The translations under genes and the position numbers were made by a program. Below are positions 24,265 to 32,081 of a stretch of 37,515 nucleotides of DNA, piece after piece; the stretch's first letter is position 1; every line of letters starts with the position of its first letter. The DNA is from Spirochaetota bacterium (lineage in GTDB: Bacteria > Spirochaetota > B62-G9 > DRHN01): the NCBI GenBank assembly GCA_011049595.1, contig DRHN01000122.1, positions 1 to 37,515 of the forward strand, in the 5' to 3' direction. The notes below the pieces were generated by a model. It was not told the origin of the DNA. It was given only the letters and a program-made list of their open reading frames with translations, and made no database searches.

Positions 24265-26604
24265 ATGAAAAATAAGCAATCAGAAAATAATATCAGGCCC
24301 GGTGCTTTTGCAGTATTTATCGGGATCATTTTTATGATTACAGGTTTTTTCTTGATCCCGGTATTGATCGGATTCAATCCTGAAGATTCTCTCTACTTCA
24401 GTACACAGTTAAACACAGAGGTTAACCATTTTCTTGGTAAACCAGGGACCGGCATCTCCTCGTTTTTATTTTATTACACAGGGAGAGGTGCTTTTGTTTT
24501 TACTTATTTTTTAATATACTTAGGATTCGTTTTTCTAAAAAGGATCACTCCCGGTAAAAAAACAGGGCATTTACTTTTGTGTATAATAGCTTTAGCATCA
24601 TCTTTGGTGTTTTTTTCGCGGCTTTATGGTGAAGATCTACAAAAGGGTGGGGGATTGCTGGGCAATATTGTTGTAGAGCGACTTAGTACACAAACAAGAC
24701 AGGACCTGACTGTAATTTTGTTTTCTGCAGTATTTATAGGAATAACGCTTTTGACTTTAATATTTCCTGTTAAAAAGATTGTTTTCATGATCATGGGAGG
24801 CAGATCTCCTGTGAGAGGTCACGAGGAGACAAAACCGCAGGAGGCCGCTCCCCGTAAGGAAGTTCCTTTTATAGAAAACGGTAAAATATTGAACAAGAAA
24901 AATAATGACCGTAGACGTGACAGTTATTTTTTTCGTTCCGGAGGTACGGAAAAACCGGCAAAGAACAGTGAAAAAATAAAAATCAACAGGAAAAAACCCC
25001 CTCTCATAAAGAAGGTGTTTTACAACGAGGATGACCCTTTTGTTGATCAGGTCCCGAAAGTGCTTCGTGTCAAAGTCGAAGAAGCCTCAATCCTGACAAA
25101 TACCGATCTTGAAGATTCAGATATTGGAGACTCAGATCGAGCCGAATCACCTCTTGAGGAAAAGAACGGTCAGTATTTATTACCGCGGAGCCCGTCCGGC
25201 AAAGACAGGACTGATTCCAAAGATCTCAATAAAAAGGCTTATCCGGACGTTTCGTTATTGGCAAAATCAAAATCGGTTAATAAAAAAGAAAGGGAAAACG
25301 AGACTTTAAATACGGCACAGGAGCTTGAAAGAACGCTTGGCGAGTTTGGAATTGAAGCGAAAGTAACAGGTATTGTACGAGGTCCAGTGATCACGCGGTA
25401 TGAGCTGCAGCCTGCACCGGGTGTAAAATTAAGCAGGATCGTGAATTTGAGCGACAACATAGCTTTAAGCCTTTCTGCGAGCGGTGTCAGGATTGAGGCT
25501 CCCATCCCGGGAAGAGCAGCAGTCGGAATAGAGATTCCCAATAAAGTGAGGGAAATCGTTACTCTTGGAGACATATTTGAGGAAGCCCGCGTGGAGGGTG
25601 AGCTGCCTTTGATACTTGGTAAAGAGGTCTCAGGAAAAATTATAGTATCTGACCTGACAGAGATGCCTCATCTTCTTATAGCAGGCGCCACGGGATCGGG
25701 AAAAAGTGTGTGTGTTAATTCTCTTATCGTGAGCCTCCTTTTCCAGAAAAGTAAAGAGCATGTGCGATTCATGATGATCGATCCTAAAATGGTAGAACTT
25801 AAAATTTATAACGGGATACCACACCTGCTTACCGAGGTAATAACTGATCCGCGGGAAGCTTCAAAAGCCCTGCGGTGGGTAATATATGAAATGGAAAACA
25901 GGTACAGATTGCTGGACGAAATGTTTGTGAGGGATATAAAAACTTATAATCAAAAGGTCAAAGAAGAACTGCCTTATATAGTCGTCATCATCGATGAATT
26001 CGCGAATTTGATGGCCATTGCACAAAAAGAAATAGAAGACACGGTAGTTCGGTTGGCAGCCATGTCGAGGGCTGTTGGTATACATCTTATAATGGCAACG
26101 CAGCGCCCAAGTGTAGATGTTATAACAGGTTTGATAAAAGCCAACTTTCCGTACAGGATCGCCTTCCAGGTCGCGAGTAAAATAGATTCAAGAACAATAA
26201 TGGATTCGATGGGAGCTGAAAAACTCCTTGGCAGGGGTGATATGTTATTTGCCCCTGCCGGGAGTATGAATGTCAAAAGGATCCAGGGAGCGTACATACA
26301 TGAAGATGAAGTCTTCAGATTGGTAAGAGAAATAAAAAAGAACAGCTCTCCTGATTATAATGACGAGATTCTTTCTTTTGAAAAAACCGAAGGCCACGGT
26401 ATCGATGACAACGATCCAATATTTGATGAAGCAGTTGAAACTGTTTTGAGAACCAAACGCGCATCCGCATCTTTTTTACAGAGACGGCTGAAAATAGGTT
26501 ATAACAGGGCTGCCCGGTTAATAGAGCATATGGAGGACAAAGGAATTATAGGCCCCCCCAGAGGGAGTAAACCCAGAGAAATCTATCTTGAAGGAGGAGA
26601 GTGA
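24265..26604 (+). CDS. ftsK: DNA translocase FtsK/SpoIIIE
   Basis: This 779-residue inner-membrane DNA pump acts in chromosome segregation at division. Four hydrophobic segments occupy residues about 10-175. A charged linker with low sequence complexity covers about 180-340. The alpha/beta motor follows, with VRGPVITRYELQPAPGVKLS, Walker A GATGSGKSVCVNS, Walker B YIVVIIDEFANLM, and MATQRPSVDVITGLIKANFP. The C-terminal gamma winged helix is present (ASFLQRRLKIGYNRAARLIE), so it should read KOPS-like sequences and activate XerCD. The size is like SpoIIIE/SftA-class proteins rather than the very long E. coli FtsK. Confidence 0.95.
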   Translation: MKNKQSENNIRPGAFAVFIGIIFMITGFFLIPVLIGFNPEDSLYFSTQLNTEVNHFLGKPGTGISSFLFYYTGRGAFVFTYFLIYLGFVFLKRITPGKKTGHLLLCIIALASSLVFFSRLYGEDLQKGGGLLGNIVVERLSTQTRQDLTVILFSAVFIGITLLTLIFPVKKIVFMIMGGRSPVRGHEETKPQEAAPRKEVPFIENGKILNKKNNDRRRDSYFFRSGGTEKPAKNSEKIKINRKKPPLIKKVFYNEDDPFVDQVPKVLRVKVEEASILTNTDLEDSDIGDSDRAESPLEEKNGQYLLPRSPSGKDRTDSKDLNKKAYPDVSLLAKSKSVNKKERENETLNTAQELERTLGEFGIEAKVTGIVRGPVITRYELQPAPGVKLSRIVNLSDNIALSLSASGVRIEAPIPGRAAVGIEIPNKVREIVTLGDIFEEARVEGELPLILGKEVSGKIIVSDLTEMPHLLIAGATGSGKSVCVNSLIVSLLFQKSKEHVRFMMIDPKMVELKIYNGIPHLLTEVITDPREASKALRWVIYEMENRYRLLDEMFVRDIKTYNQKVKEELPYIVVIIDEFANLMAIAQKEIEDTVVRLAAMSRAVGIHLIMATQRPSVDVITGLIKANFPYRIAFQVASKIDSRTIMDSMGAEKLLGRGDMLFAPAGSMNVKRIQGAYIHEDEVFRLVREIKKNSSPDYNDEILSFEKTEGHGIDDNDPIFDEAVETVLRTKRASASFLQRRLKIGYNRAARLIEHMEDKGIIGPPRGSKPREIYLEGGE

Positions 26605-26712
26605 CAATCGGCAAAGCTAAAAAGTATTTTAACATTCTTAATAGAAAATATTTCAGTCTTGAATAATTAGGGGATAAAATTATATCCGGTTTGCATATTT
26701 TTTATTACTTTT

Positions 26713-26725
26713 AGGTGGCACACCT
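26713..26725. promoter_or_regulatory. Small dyad upstream of lolA
   Basis: AGGTG-GCA-CACCT is a perfect 5-bp inverted repeat in the 150-bp gap between ftsK and lolA. It lies about 30 bp before the start codon. It may be an operator or chance; nothing else clear was seen in the gap apart from AT-rich sequence. Confidence 0.2.
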
Positions 26726-26754
26726 ATTTACTGACATTAGCGGGAGAGTTTTTG

Positions 26755-27450
26755 TTGAGTAAAATCCTATTAATTGCACTTGCGATCCTATTGCTTGTTA
26801 GTACAATATTGTTCGCGCAGGATACGGATGAAAAGATTAACATTGTTTCCATAAACGATATCAAAAAAATGATGGCGGAAAAATTTGCATTAATTGAGGA
26901 TTATTCGGCCGATTTTGAATGGGTAAACGGTAATGTAAATTATTACGGGAGAATACAGTACAAAAAACCCGGCAAGATTCTTCTCAATTTTGAAGAGCCG
27001 GAGGAACAGGTAATTGTTTCAAACGAGTCGACACTTTATATCTATCTGCCGAAATTGAAAATCGTCGCGCAACAAGCACTCAACGAGGACGCAGAGTCAA
27101 CGATATTAGCAGCCGCATCTGAAAGCGGTCTCGCAAAGCTTATAGATGAATATTCATTTTCCTTTTATGATACCAGTTCACTACAATATTTTAAAAAGAC
27201 GATGGCTTATCATTTAACTCTGAATCAAAAAAAAGCAAAGGTGGGGTTTAAAAAAATGGATATCTGGGTATCGGATACCGGCCTGATTCTTCAATCCAAC
27301 GGCAGTTCTCAAAGCGGTATAAATGTCAGTTTAACTTTTTTGAATATTAAACTAAACACGGAGCTTCCCGATTACATCTTTGATTTTGAAATTCCGACGG
27401 ATGCTCAGATCATTCGGAATATTATAATCCCTTTTTCCGATAAATATTAA
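26755..27450 (+). CDS. lolA: LolA-like outer-membrane lipoprotein carrier
   Basis: About 231 residues with a signal peptide (IALAILLLVSTILFAQ). The mature protein has the LolA/LolB-type fold pattern: an N-terminal helix, IEDYSADFEW, then YYGRIQYKKPGKILLNFEEP and EEQVIVSNESTLYIYLPKL. It would ferry lipoproteins from the inner-membrane LolCDE complex through the periplasm. It uses TTG as start: GGAGAG lies 6 bp before the TTG at 26755, and the track uses the TTG one codon earlier. It is followed by repeat copy 3 and a RodZ-like gene. The matching LolC/E and LolD genes are 5 kb downstream. Confidence 0.82.
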   Translation: MSKILLIALAILLLVSTILFAQDTDEKINIVSINDIKKMMAEKFALIEDYSADFEWVNGNVNYYGRIQYKKPGKILLNFEEPEEQVIVSNESTLYIYLPKLKIVAQQALNEDAESTILAAASESGLAKLIDEYSFSFYDTSSLQYFKKTMAYHLTLNQKKAKVGFKKMDIWVSDTGLILQSNGSSQSGINVSLTFLNIKLNTELPDYIFDFEIPTDAQIIRNIIIPFSDKY

Positions 27451-27487
27451 ATTTTTCTAAAAATTCCGCCGTAAGGACATTAATACC

Positions 27488-27554
27488 AATTTTCTTGTTT
27501 TTTTGGCAAGAAAATTCTTCAAATAAAGAATGCGGCTTGTCCGCATTAGGGGTC
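27488..27554 (+). repeat. Two-hairpin dispersed repeat, copy 3
   Basis: Hairpin 1 is AATTTTCTTG / CAAGAAAATT (27488-27497 and 27507-27516). Hairpin 2 is AATGCGG / CCGCATT (27529-27535 and 27541-27547) with loop CTTGT, then AGGGGTC. It is nearly identical to copy 1 at 8261. Here it ends 4 bp before the ATG of the RodZ-like gene, and its AGGGG may serve as that gene's ribosome binding site. Confidence 0.82.
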
Positions 27555-27558
27555 TAAA

Positions 27559-28731
27559 ATGAATCAGATAGGATCTGTTTTCAAGGAAGCAAGAAAGAAA
27601 GCGGATAAAAGTATCGAAGATGCTTCTAAAGAAACAAAGATCGCAAAAAAATATCTAATTGCCATCGAAAACGAAAATTTCGAGATCTTTCCCGGTGAGA
27701 CCTACCTTGTAGGGTTTTTACGAAACTACGCTCAATTCCTGGGACTTGACTCCGATGAGATAATACTTAAATATAAAGATTTTAAGATCCAGGAACATCC
27801 AGCACCTATTGAACAGTTAATAGCAAGGCCGAAGAGTGCTAAAAGTATCCTCCTGATCAGCATAATCATCGTAATTGCTATATCGGTTTCGCTCTACATT
27901 TATTTAACAAGGAAAAGGGGAGAGCGGCCTTTAAGCAGAATGATGAGAGAGAAAGAAAGGGAAAAACAGTCCGAACAAATAAAAGCCCCCCCTGTTCAAA
28001 TTGATGAAAATGTAATTGTGTTTGAAGAAGAGGAAATAATCAAAAATTTTGAGAAGAACGATATAATCGTATTTTTGCAACGAAATAAAAAATATACAAT
28101 ATCGATTGATTCTATAAATGAGAATCTGGGGTTTTCAATCGGTGATATACCTTTTTCACTTTCGACAGGTGAAAGGGTAGAGATCGATTTTGACAGGGAC
28201 GGGAGAAAGGATATTCTCATACGGGCCAACAGACTTGGCGAAGGTTCGGTAAATCTAACACTTAAAAAACTTTATAAATCAGAGGTTTTAGGTTCGGAAA
28301 TAAGCATATCGGAGGAAGTGGAGACATCTGAAAAAACCTACAGGCCTCCGGAAGTTGTGATAATAAGAGAAGACGACATCCTCTCAAAAATACCGGTAGC
28401 TCCAAAAACAGGTTTTACCATTATTTCAAGTTATGAAAAAACTGTTATAAATGCTCTTGTTAAGGCAAACGCAACAGCCTATTTTGCCTATGTAGTCGAT
28501 GAAAAAAATAAAGCGGAAGTACTTTTAAAAAACAGCGAAGAATTGACCATCATCTCAAAAGAGGCCTTACGCATTATGGCAGCAAATGCGAAAGGAATCG
28601 AACTTGAAATAAATAATATTCCGGTAACTCTCGGAAGAGGCGGAGAGATTGTCGCAAAAGTTATCAGATGGTATCGTGACGCTGAAAACAGCGACCTTTA
28701 TCATTTAATAATTGATGACTTGGAGAAATAA
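27559..28731 (+). CDS. RodZ-like helix-turn-helix membrane protein
   Basis: This 390-residue protein has an N-terminal HTH_25-type domain: IGSVFKEARKKADKSIEDAS, then TKIAKKYLIAIENENFEIFP and YLVGFLRNYAQFLGLD. This is the hallmark of RodZ proteins that link MreB to the envelope. A basic linker leads to one membrane helix at about residues 97-115 (ILLISIIIVIAISVSLYIYL). The periplasmic part contains a charged linker and two beta-rich stretches. The last one (SEELTIISKEALRIMAANAKGIEL) resembles the RodZ C-terminal domain. The total length is above E. coli RodZ (337). The two-hairpin repeat copy 3 lies directly upstream and provides the AGGGG in front of the ATG. Confidence 0.78.
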   Translation: MNQIGSVFKEARKKADKSIEDASKETKIAKKYLIAIENENFEIFPGETYLVGFLRNYAQFLGLDSDEIILKYKDFKIQEHPAPIEQLIARPKSAKSILLISIIIVIAISVSLYIYLTRKRGERPLSRMMREKEREKQSEQIKAPPVQIDENVIVFEEEEIIKNFEKNDIIVFLQRNKKYTISIDSINENLGFSIGDIPFSLSTGERVEIDFDRDGRKDILIRANRLGEGSVNLTLKKLYKSEVLGSEISISEEVETSEKTYRPPEVVIIREDDILSKIPVAPKTGFTIISSYEKTVINALVKANATAYFAYVVDEKNKAEVLLKNSEELTIISKEALRIMAANAKGIELEINNIPVTLGRGGEIVAKVIRWYRDAENSDLYHLIIDDLEK

Positions 28732-28800
28732 TCTGTATACACCCAGCCTTTGTTTATATGATGGGCTTTGAAATTAAAGACTCGCCAGCGTGAACAAAAT

Positions 28801-29433
28801 CTATTTCATCAACTTTTCCAGCTCGTTTCTACTCTCAATTATCTTCGAGACAAGTTTGTAATCTACTGCCTCTTTTGCCGTCAGCCAGAAATCTCTGTTT
28901 GCGTCTTTTGTTATTTTTTTTACATCATTTCCGGTTTCATTTGCAATAATACTGTTGAACTGGTCCCTTATTTTTAATATCTGGTTGGCTGTAATCTCCA
29001 GGTCCGAAGCAGGACCAACAGCACTTGTGGAAGGCTGGTGAAGCAGAAACCGCGCGTTTGGAAGCGCAAACCGTTTCCCTTTATCGCCCGCAAGATAAAT
29101 TATAATTGCGGCGCTCGCGCATAATCCGGCTGTGATGGTAACTATTGGAGGTTTAATAAATTTCAGCATATCGTATATTCCGAACCCCGAATCGGCGCTG
29201 CCTCCCTGAGAATTAATAATTACGATAATGGGTTTTTCAATATCATCTTTTTCCAGAAGTATCAGCATTGAATACAGGTTTTTTACGAGCTGTGCATCGA
29301 TTCCCTGGGAAATGATCAGTGTTCTTGTTTGGAGCAGCTCTTTAACCATGAAACCCGATTTATCCTGCTCCCCATTCTTTTCCGGTGTTTCATCATCTAA
29401 AAAGAAATTTCCAATATTTTCTGTATTTTTCAT
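28801..29433 (-). CDS. ClpP-like serine protease
   Basis: 210 residues from the ATG at 29433, which has GGAG 6 bp upstream; the track's longer frame runs far upstream without support. The ClpP catalytic triad can be placed: Ser in AGLCASAA, His in RFLLHQPS, and Asp in DANRDFWLTAKEAVDYKLV. INSQGGSADSGFGIYDML matches the conserved strand-turn INSPGG with P changed to Q. The N-terminus is acidic and lacks the usual YSRLLKDRIIF opening, so this is an atypical ClpP2-like member. A second ClpP may exist elsewhere and form mixed rings. It could partner the ClpC encoded 6 kb downstream. A good promoter lies upstream (29464-29492). Confidence 0.85.
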   Translation of the reverse strand: MKNTENIGNFFLDDETPEKNGEQDKSGFMVKELLQTRTLIISQGIDAQLVKNLYSMLILLEKDDIEKPIIVIINSQGGSADSGFGIYDMLKFIKPPIVTITAGLCASAAIIIYLAGDKGKRFALPNARFLLHQPSTSAVGPASDLEITANQILKIRDQFNSIIANETGNDVKKITKDANRDFWLTAKEAVDYKLVSKIIESRNELEKLMK

Positions 29434-29463
29434 TAAAAACTCCGAAAATAATAATATATACCA

Positions 29464-29492
29464 AATATAGTTAATCCGGAGGCCATATTCAA
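29464..29492 (-). promoter_or_regulatory. Candidate sigma-70 promoter of clpP-like gene
   Basis: Read on the minus strand: TTGAAT (29487-29492), a 17-bp spacer, then TATATT (29464-29469). The ATG is about 30 bp downstream of the -10. The palindrome TTCAATTGAA overlaps the -35 and could be an operator. Confidence 0.5.
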
Positions 29493-29574
29493 TTGAAATG
29501 CTCCTTTTTATTGAAAAACTATTTTTTGGACAAATAAATTTGCATAATACCCATTGTATGTTAGAATTATAATT

Positions 29575-30759
29575 ATGGTAGAAGTCCTTCTTAAAACATT
29601 TAAAGTCGGTAAAGTAATTGACCACTACACATACATACCTGAAAATTTTATTGTTTTTGCCAAATACCAAACCCTGAATAACCGTGACGTTGAAAGAGCA
29701 CAAAAGTATTATCTTGACGAACTCTTTTATGATGAGGAAAAGCCCCCGGAATTTATAGCCCCGGAAAATACTATAGAAACTGAAGAAAAGGAATTACCCG
29801 TACAGGAAGAAAAGACCCAGTTAAAAAATAAAGAACCACAGCAAAATATGCAGCAGACAGCCGTAGAAAATAAAAAAATGGAAGTTGCGGATAAACAAAA
29901 ACAACAGATGGCCGAGACTTCGATTTATGGGAACGCGGTAGCTTTAATCCATAAGCAGTTTTTAATGGTTTCCCGCGGTGATAAAATAAAAATCGAAAGT
30001 GTTTATAAACTTTCTTCTATTATTCAAGAATATGTTTTAAAAAACCAGGTAGAAGCTCTTTTGCATGTCTCACGCGGTAGTGATAAATTCAGGATAGAGG
30101 TACACGCGTTAAATACAGCGATTTTAACGACTCTTACATCATATTATTTAAATATACGAGGAGGGGATTTAGTAAATCTGATAGCTGCGGCTCTTTTGCA
30201 CGATGTCGGGGTCCTTTTTATAAAAGATGTGAATAATACTGAAGATATTAAAAAACACACCATTTATGGATTCCAGCATCTCAAGACGATCAAAGATGTG
30301 GCTCCGTCGATAGTAATGACTGCTCTTCAGCATCATGAAAAAATCTCTGGCGACGGATATCCAAATAAAATAGCGTCAAACAACATCGAATTATCAAGTA
30401 GAATTATTTCCATCTGCGACCGGACTGACAATCAGATAAGTTATATCAAATACGGCACAGATATATCCATCCATCTCACAAAAGAAGAGTTTCTTGCGTG
30501 GAAAAAAGAAGATTTTGACCAAAATATTTTAGCGACTCTCTTTTCCTCGGTAAGCAATGTTTTTCGGCAGGAATCACTTGTACAGCTGAATAACGGTTGC
30601 CTGGCTTTAATAAAAAAATTGAATGTTAGATTTCCATTAAATCCTGTAGTTCAGGTGATAACGGACCAGTCAAGGAACAAATTAGGAGAACCTAAAATCG
30701 TCGATTTGATCAGGATCAGGAACATATGGATAAAAGGGTTTCTGAAAAGAAACGCTTAA
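29575..30759 (+). CDS. HD-GYP-like domain protein
   Basis: About 394 residues from the ATG at 29575; the track uses a TTG seven codons earlier. An N-terminal region of about 55 residues resembles the small beta domain often found before HD-GYP domains. A glutamine/glutamate/lysine-rich linker follows to about 130. The catalytic region then has VHALNTAI, LLHDVGV, HTIYGFQHLK, ALQHHEKISGDGYP and ICDRTD. These supply the metal ligands and the GYP signature of cyclic-di-GMP phosphodiesterases. HDIGK is changed to HDVGV, so the usual lysine is lost and activity is uncertain. It diverges from the clpP-like gene and converges with a tail-anchored protein gene 5 bp away. Confidence 0.75.
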   Translation: MVEVLLKTFKVGKVIDHYTYIPENFIVFAKYQTLNNRDVERAQKYYLDELFYDEEKPPEFIAPENTIETEEKELPVQEEKTQLKNKEPQQNMQQTAVENKKMEVADKQKQQMAETSIYGNAVALIHKQFLMVSRGDKIKIESVYKLSSIIQEYVLKNQVEALLHVSRGSDKFRIEVHALNTAILTTLTSYYLNIRGGDLVNLIAAALLHDVGVLFIKDVNNTEDIKKHTIYGFQHLKTIKDVAPSIVMTALQHHEKISGDGYPNKIASNNIELSSRIISICDRTDNQISYIKYGTDISIHLTKEEFLAWKKEDFDQNILATLFSSVSNVFRQESLVQLNNGCLALIKKLNVRFPLNPVVQVITDQSRNKLGEPKIVDLIRIRNIWIKGFLKRNA

Positions 30760-30764
30760 CAGGT

Positions 30765-31736
30765 TTATATAACATCCAAAAACCACAGAACTATAAGTGC
30801 CACAAGAATTAAAAAGACAAGCCCGCCCGTTATAATTGCAATGAGCGGAAAAGATACTTCTTTTTCATGGGCCCCTTGTTGTTTCACGTCATCAACATCA
30901 GATCGGGTAGTAACTATTTCTTCATAGGTTTTCAGTTTAACACGTTCGGTTTCGATAGTTTTTCCGAAGACTCCATCCTTGAGTTTGCACAGTATCATAT
31001 ATTCATTTTGCGGGTTCTTTTTTACCTGAAGTACTTCTGCCTTAAGGGGAATAATATTTTCATCGATACGCAACCCATAGCTTTCGATGTGATAACTGGC
31101 CTTTTCGGAGTTATCTACAATTCTCACCATTATCCGATCACCTTCTTTTAATTTATAGATAGGAATACCGCTGACAGGAGCCAGAACCAGGTCAATATCA
31201 ACAATATCTCCTTTGACTGTCCGTTTCTGTTCTTGAGGAAGTTTCTTTTCTTTAGGTTCTTTTCTGTCTTTTATTATTTTATCATAATCCTGCTTAGAAA
31301 TATTCTCAGCCGCAACCTCTACAATCATATTTTTGTCCGAGAGGGGTTTGAGAAAAATTGATTGTATCAGCGAATTTACTTTAGTATGATCGTTGTGCTT
31401 CAGGTATGTTAACAGTTCATTTCCTCTATCTTTTTCCAGTGACTGCGCCAGGGTAGTCCGCAGATCAGCTGTAATATGTGCAGAAACATCTCCTTTCAAT
31501 TTAAGGTTATTCAGGTTTTCATCAAAAATATACCAGGGAACACCCGGGCTTATATCACTTATTACGCTGAAGCGTGAAGCTACGGCGCTGACATTTTCTA
31601 TTACCCTTTTTTCCTCATTCATAACAATAATGAACAGCGAGTTTATTTTAGTCTGAATTGCTTTAACCGTGCCTTTTATGATCAGATAGTTGCTATTATC
31701 TCCAGCCAAATCAGAATCGCTGTTAGGGTCCGACAT
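30765..31736 (-). CDS. Tail-anchored protein of unknown function
   Basis: A 323-residue protein without a signal peptide. It has one hydrophobic helix at the very C-terminus (FPLIAIITGGLVFLILVALIVLWFLDVI), so most of it should stay in the cytoplasm. Two beta-rich stretches (about 13-75 and 175-275) with strands such as YLIIKGTVKAIQTKINSLFIIV may be PilZ-like or OB-like barrels, but I cannot assign them firmly. A helical region, about 85-165, separates them. The gene converges tightly with the HD-GYP-like gene (5-bp gap). A PilZ-like reading would fit a cyclic-di-GMP pair, but the PilZ RxxxR and DxSxxG motifs are not visible, so that idea is weak. Confidence 0.55.
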   Translation of the reverse strand: MSDPNSDSDLAGDNSNYLIIKGTVKAIQTKINSLFIIVMNEEKRVIENVSAVASRFSVISDISPGVPWYIFDENLNNLKLKGDVSAHITADLRTTLAQSLEKDRGNELLTYLKHNDHTKVNSLIQSIFLKPLSDKNMIVEVAAENISKQDYDKIIKDRKEPKEKKLPQEQKRTVKGDIVDIDLVLAPVSGIPIYKLKEGDRIMVRIVDNSEKASYHIESYGLRIDENIIPLKAEVLQVKKNPQNEYMILCKLKDGVFGKTIETERVKLKTYEEIVTTRSDVDDVKQQGAHEKEVSFPLIAIITGGLVFLILVALIVLWFLDVI

Positions 31737-31795
31737 GATGTATCCCTCTTTTAAATCTTTCGAGAATTATGTATATTATTCCGTGAATTTTTAAG

Positions 31796-32035
31796 TAGTT
31801 CTTGGTGACAACTTCGGCCACGACTAAGTCGGGCAAGCCCGACAACTCCGGTTAAAAACCGGCGTAGTCACCAATTCACTTCATTGAGCCGTTTCACCGC
31901 GACTAATTAGTTCTATTTAACTCGTTATATTCAACTAGCTAATAACTCTGAAGTTACTTATATTATTAAAAAGCACGAATTAAGCCGGGCAAGCCCGGCA
32001 ACTCCGTGTTTTATACGGCGTGGCACGAAGAACTA
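31796..32035 (+). repeat. MITE-like structured repeat, copy C (long form)
   Basis: 240 bp from TAGTTCTTGGTGA to an imperfect CGAAGAACTA end. The left part has an outer stem TTGGTGAC / GTCACCAA enclosing GTCGGG-CAAG-CCCGAC and CCGGTT-AAA-AACCGG hairpins. The right part repeats the module in altered form: GCCGGG-CAAG-CCCGGC and CCGTGT-TTT-ATACGG. The middle carries the core shared with A and B, from TCACTTCATTGAGCC to ATTTAACTC. There is no coding capacity. It fills most of the 345-bp gap between the tail-anchored protein gene and lolC/E. Confidence 0.8.
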
Positions 32036-32081
32036 ATTACATTATACGAGTAAATTATCAGATTAAGGTACAATACAAATC

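Noticed and set aside
28801-29703. Long 300-residue version of the ClpP-like frame
   Set aside because: The first 90 residues are cysteine/tyrosine-rich, unlike ClpP, and cross the promoter region. The ATG at 29433 has a good ribosome binding site.
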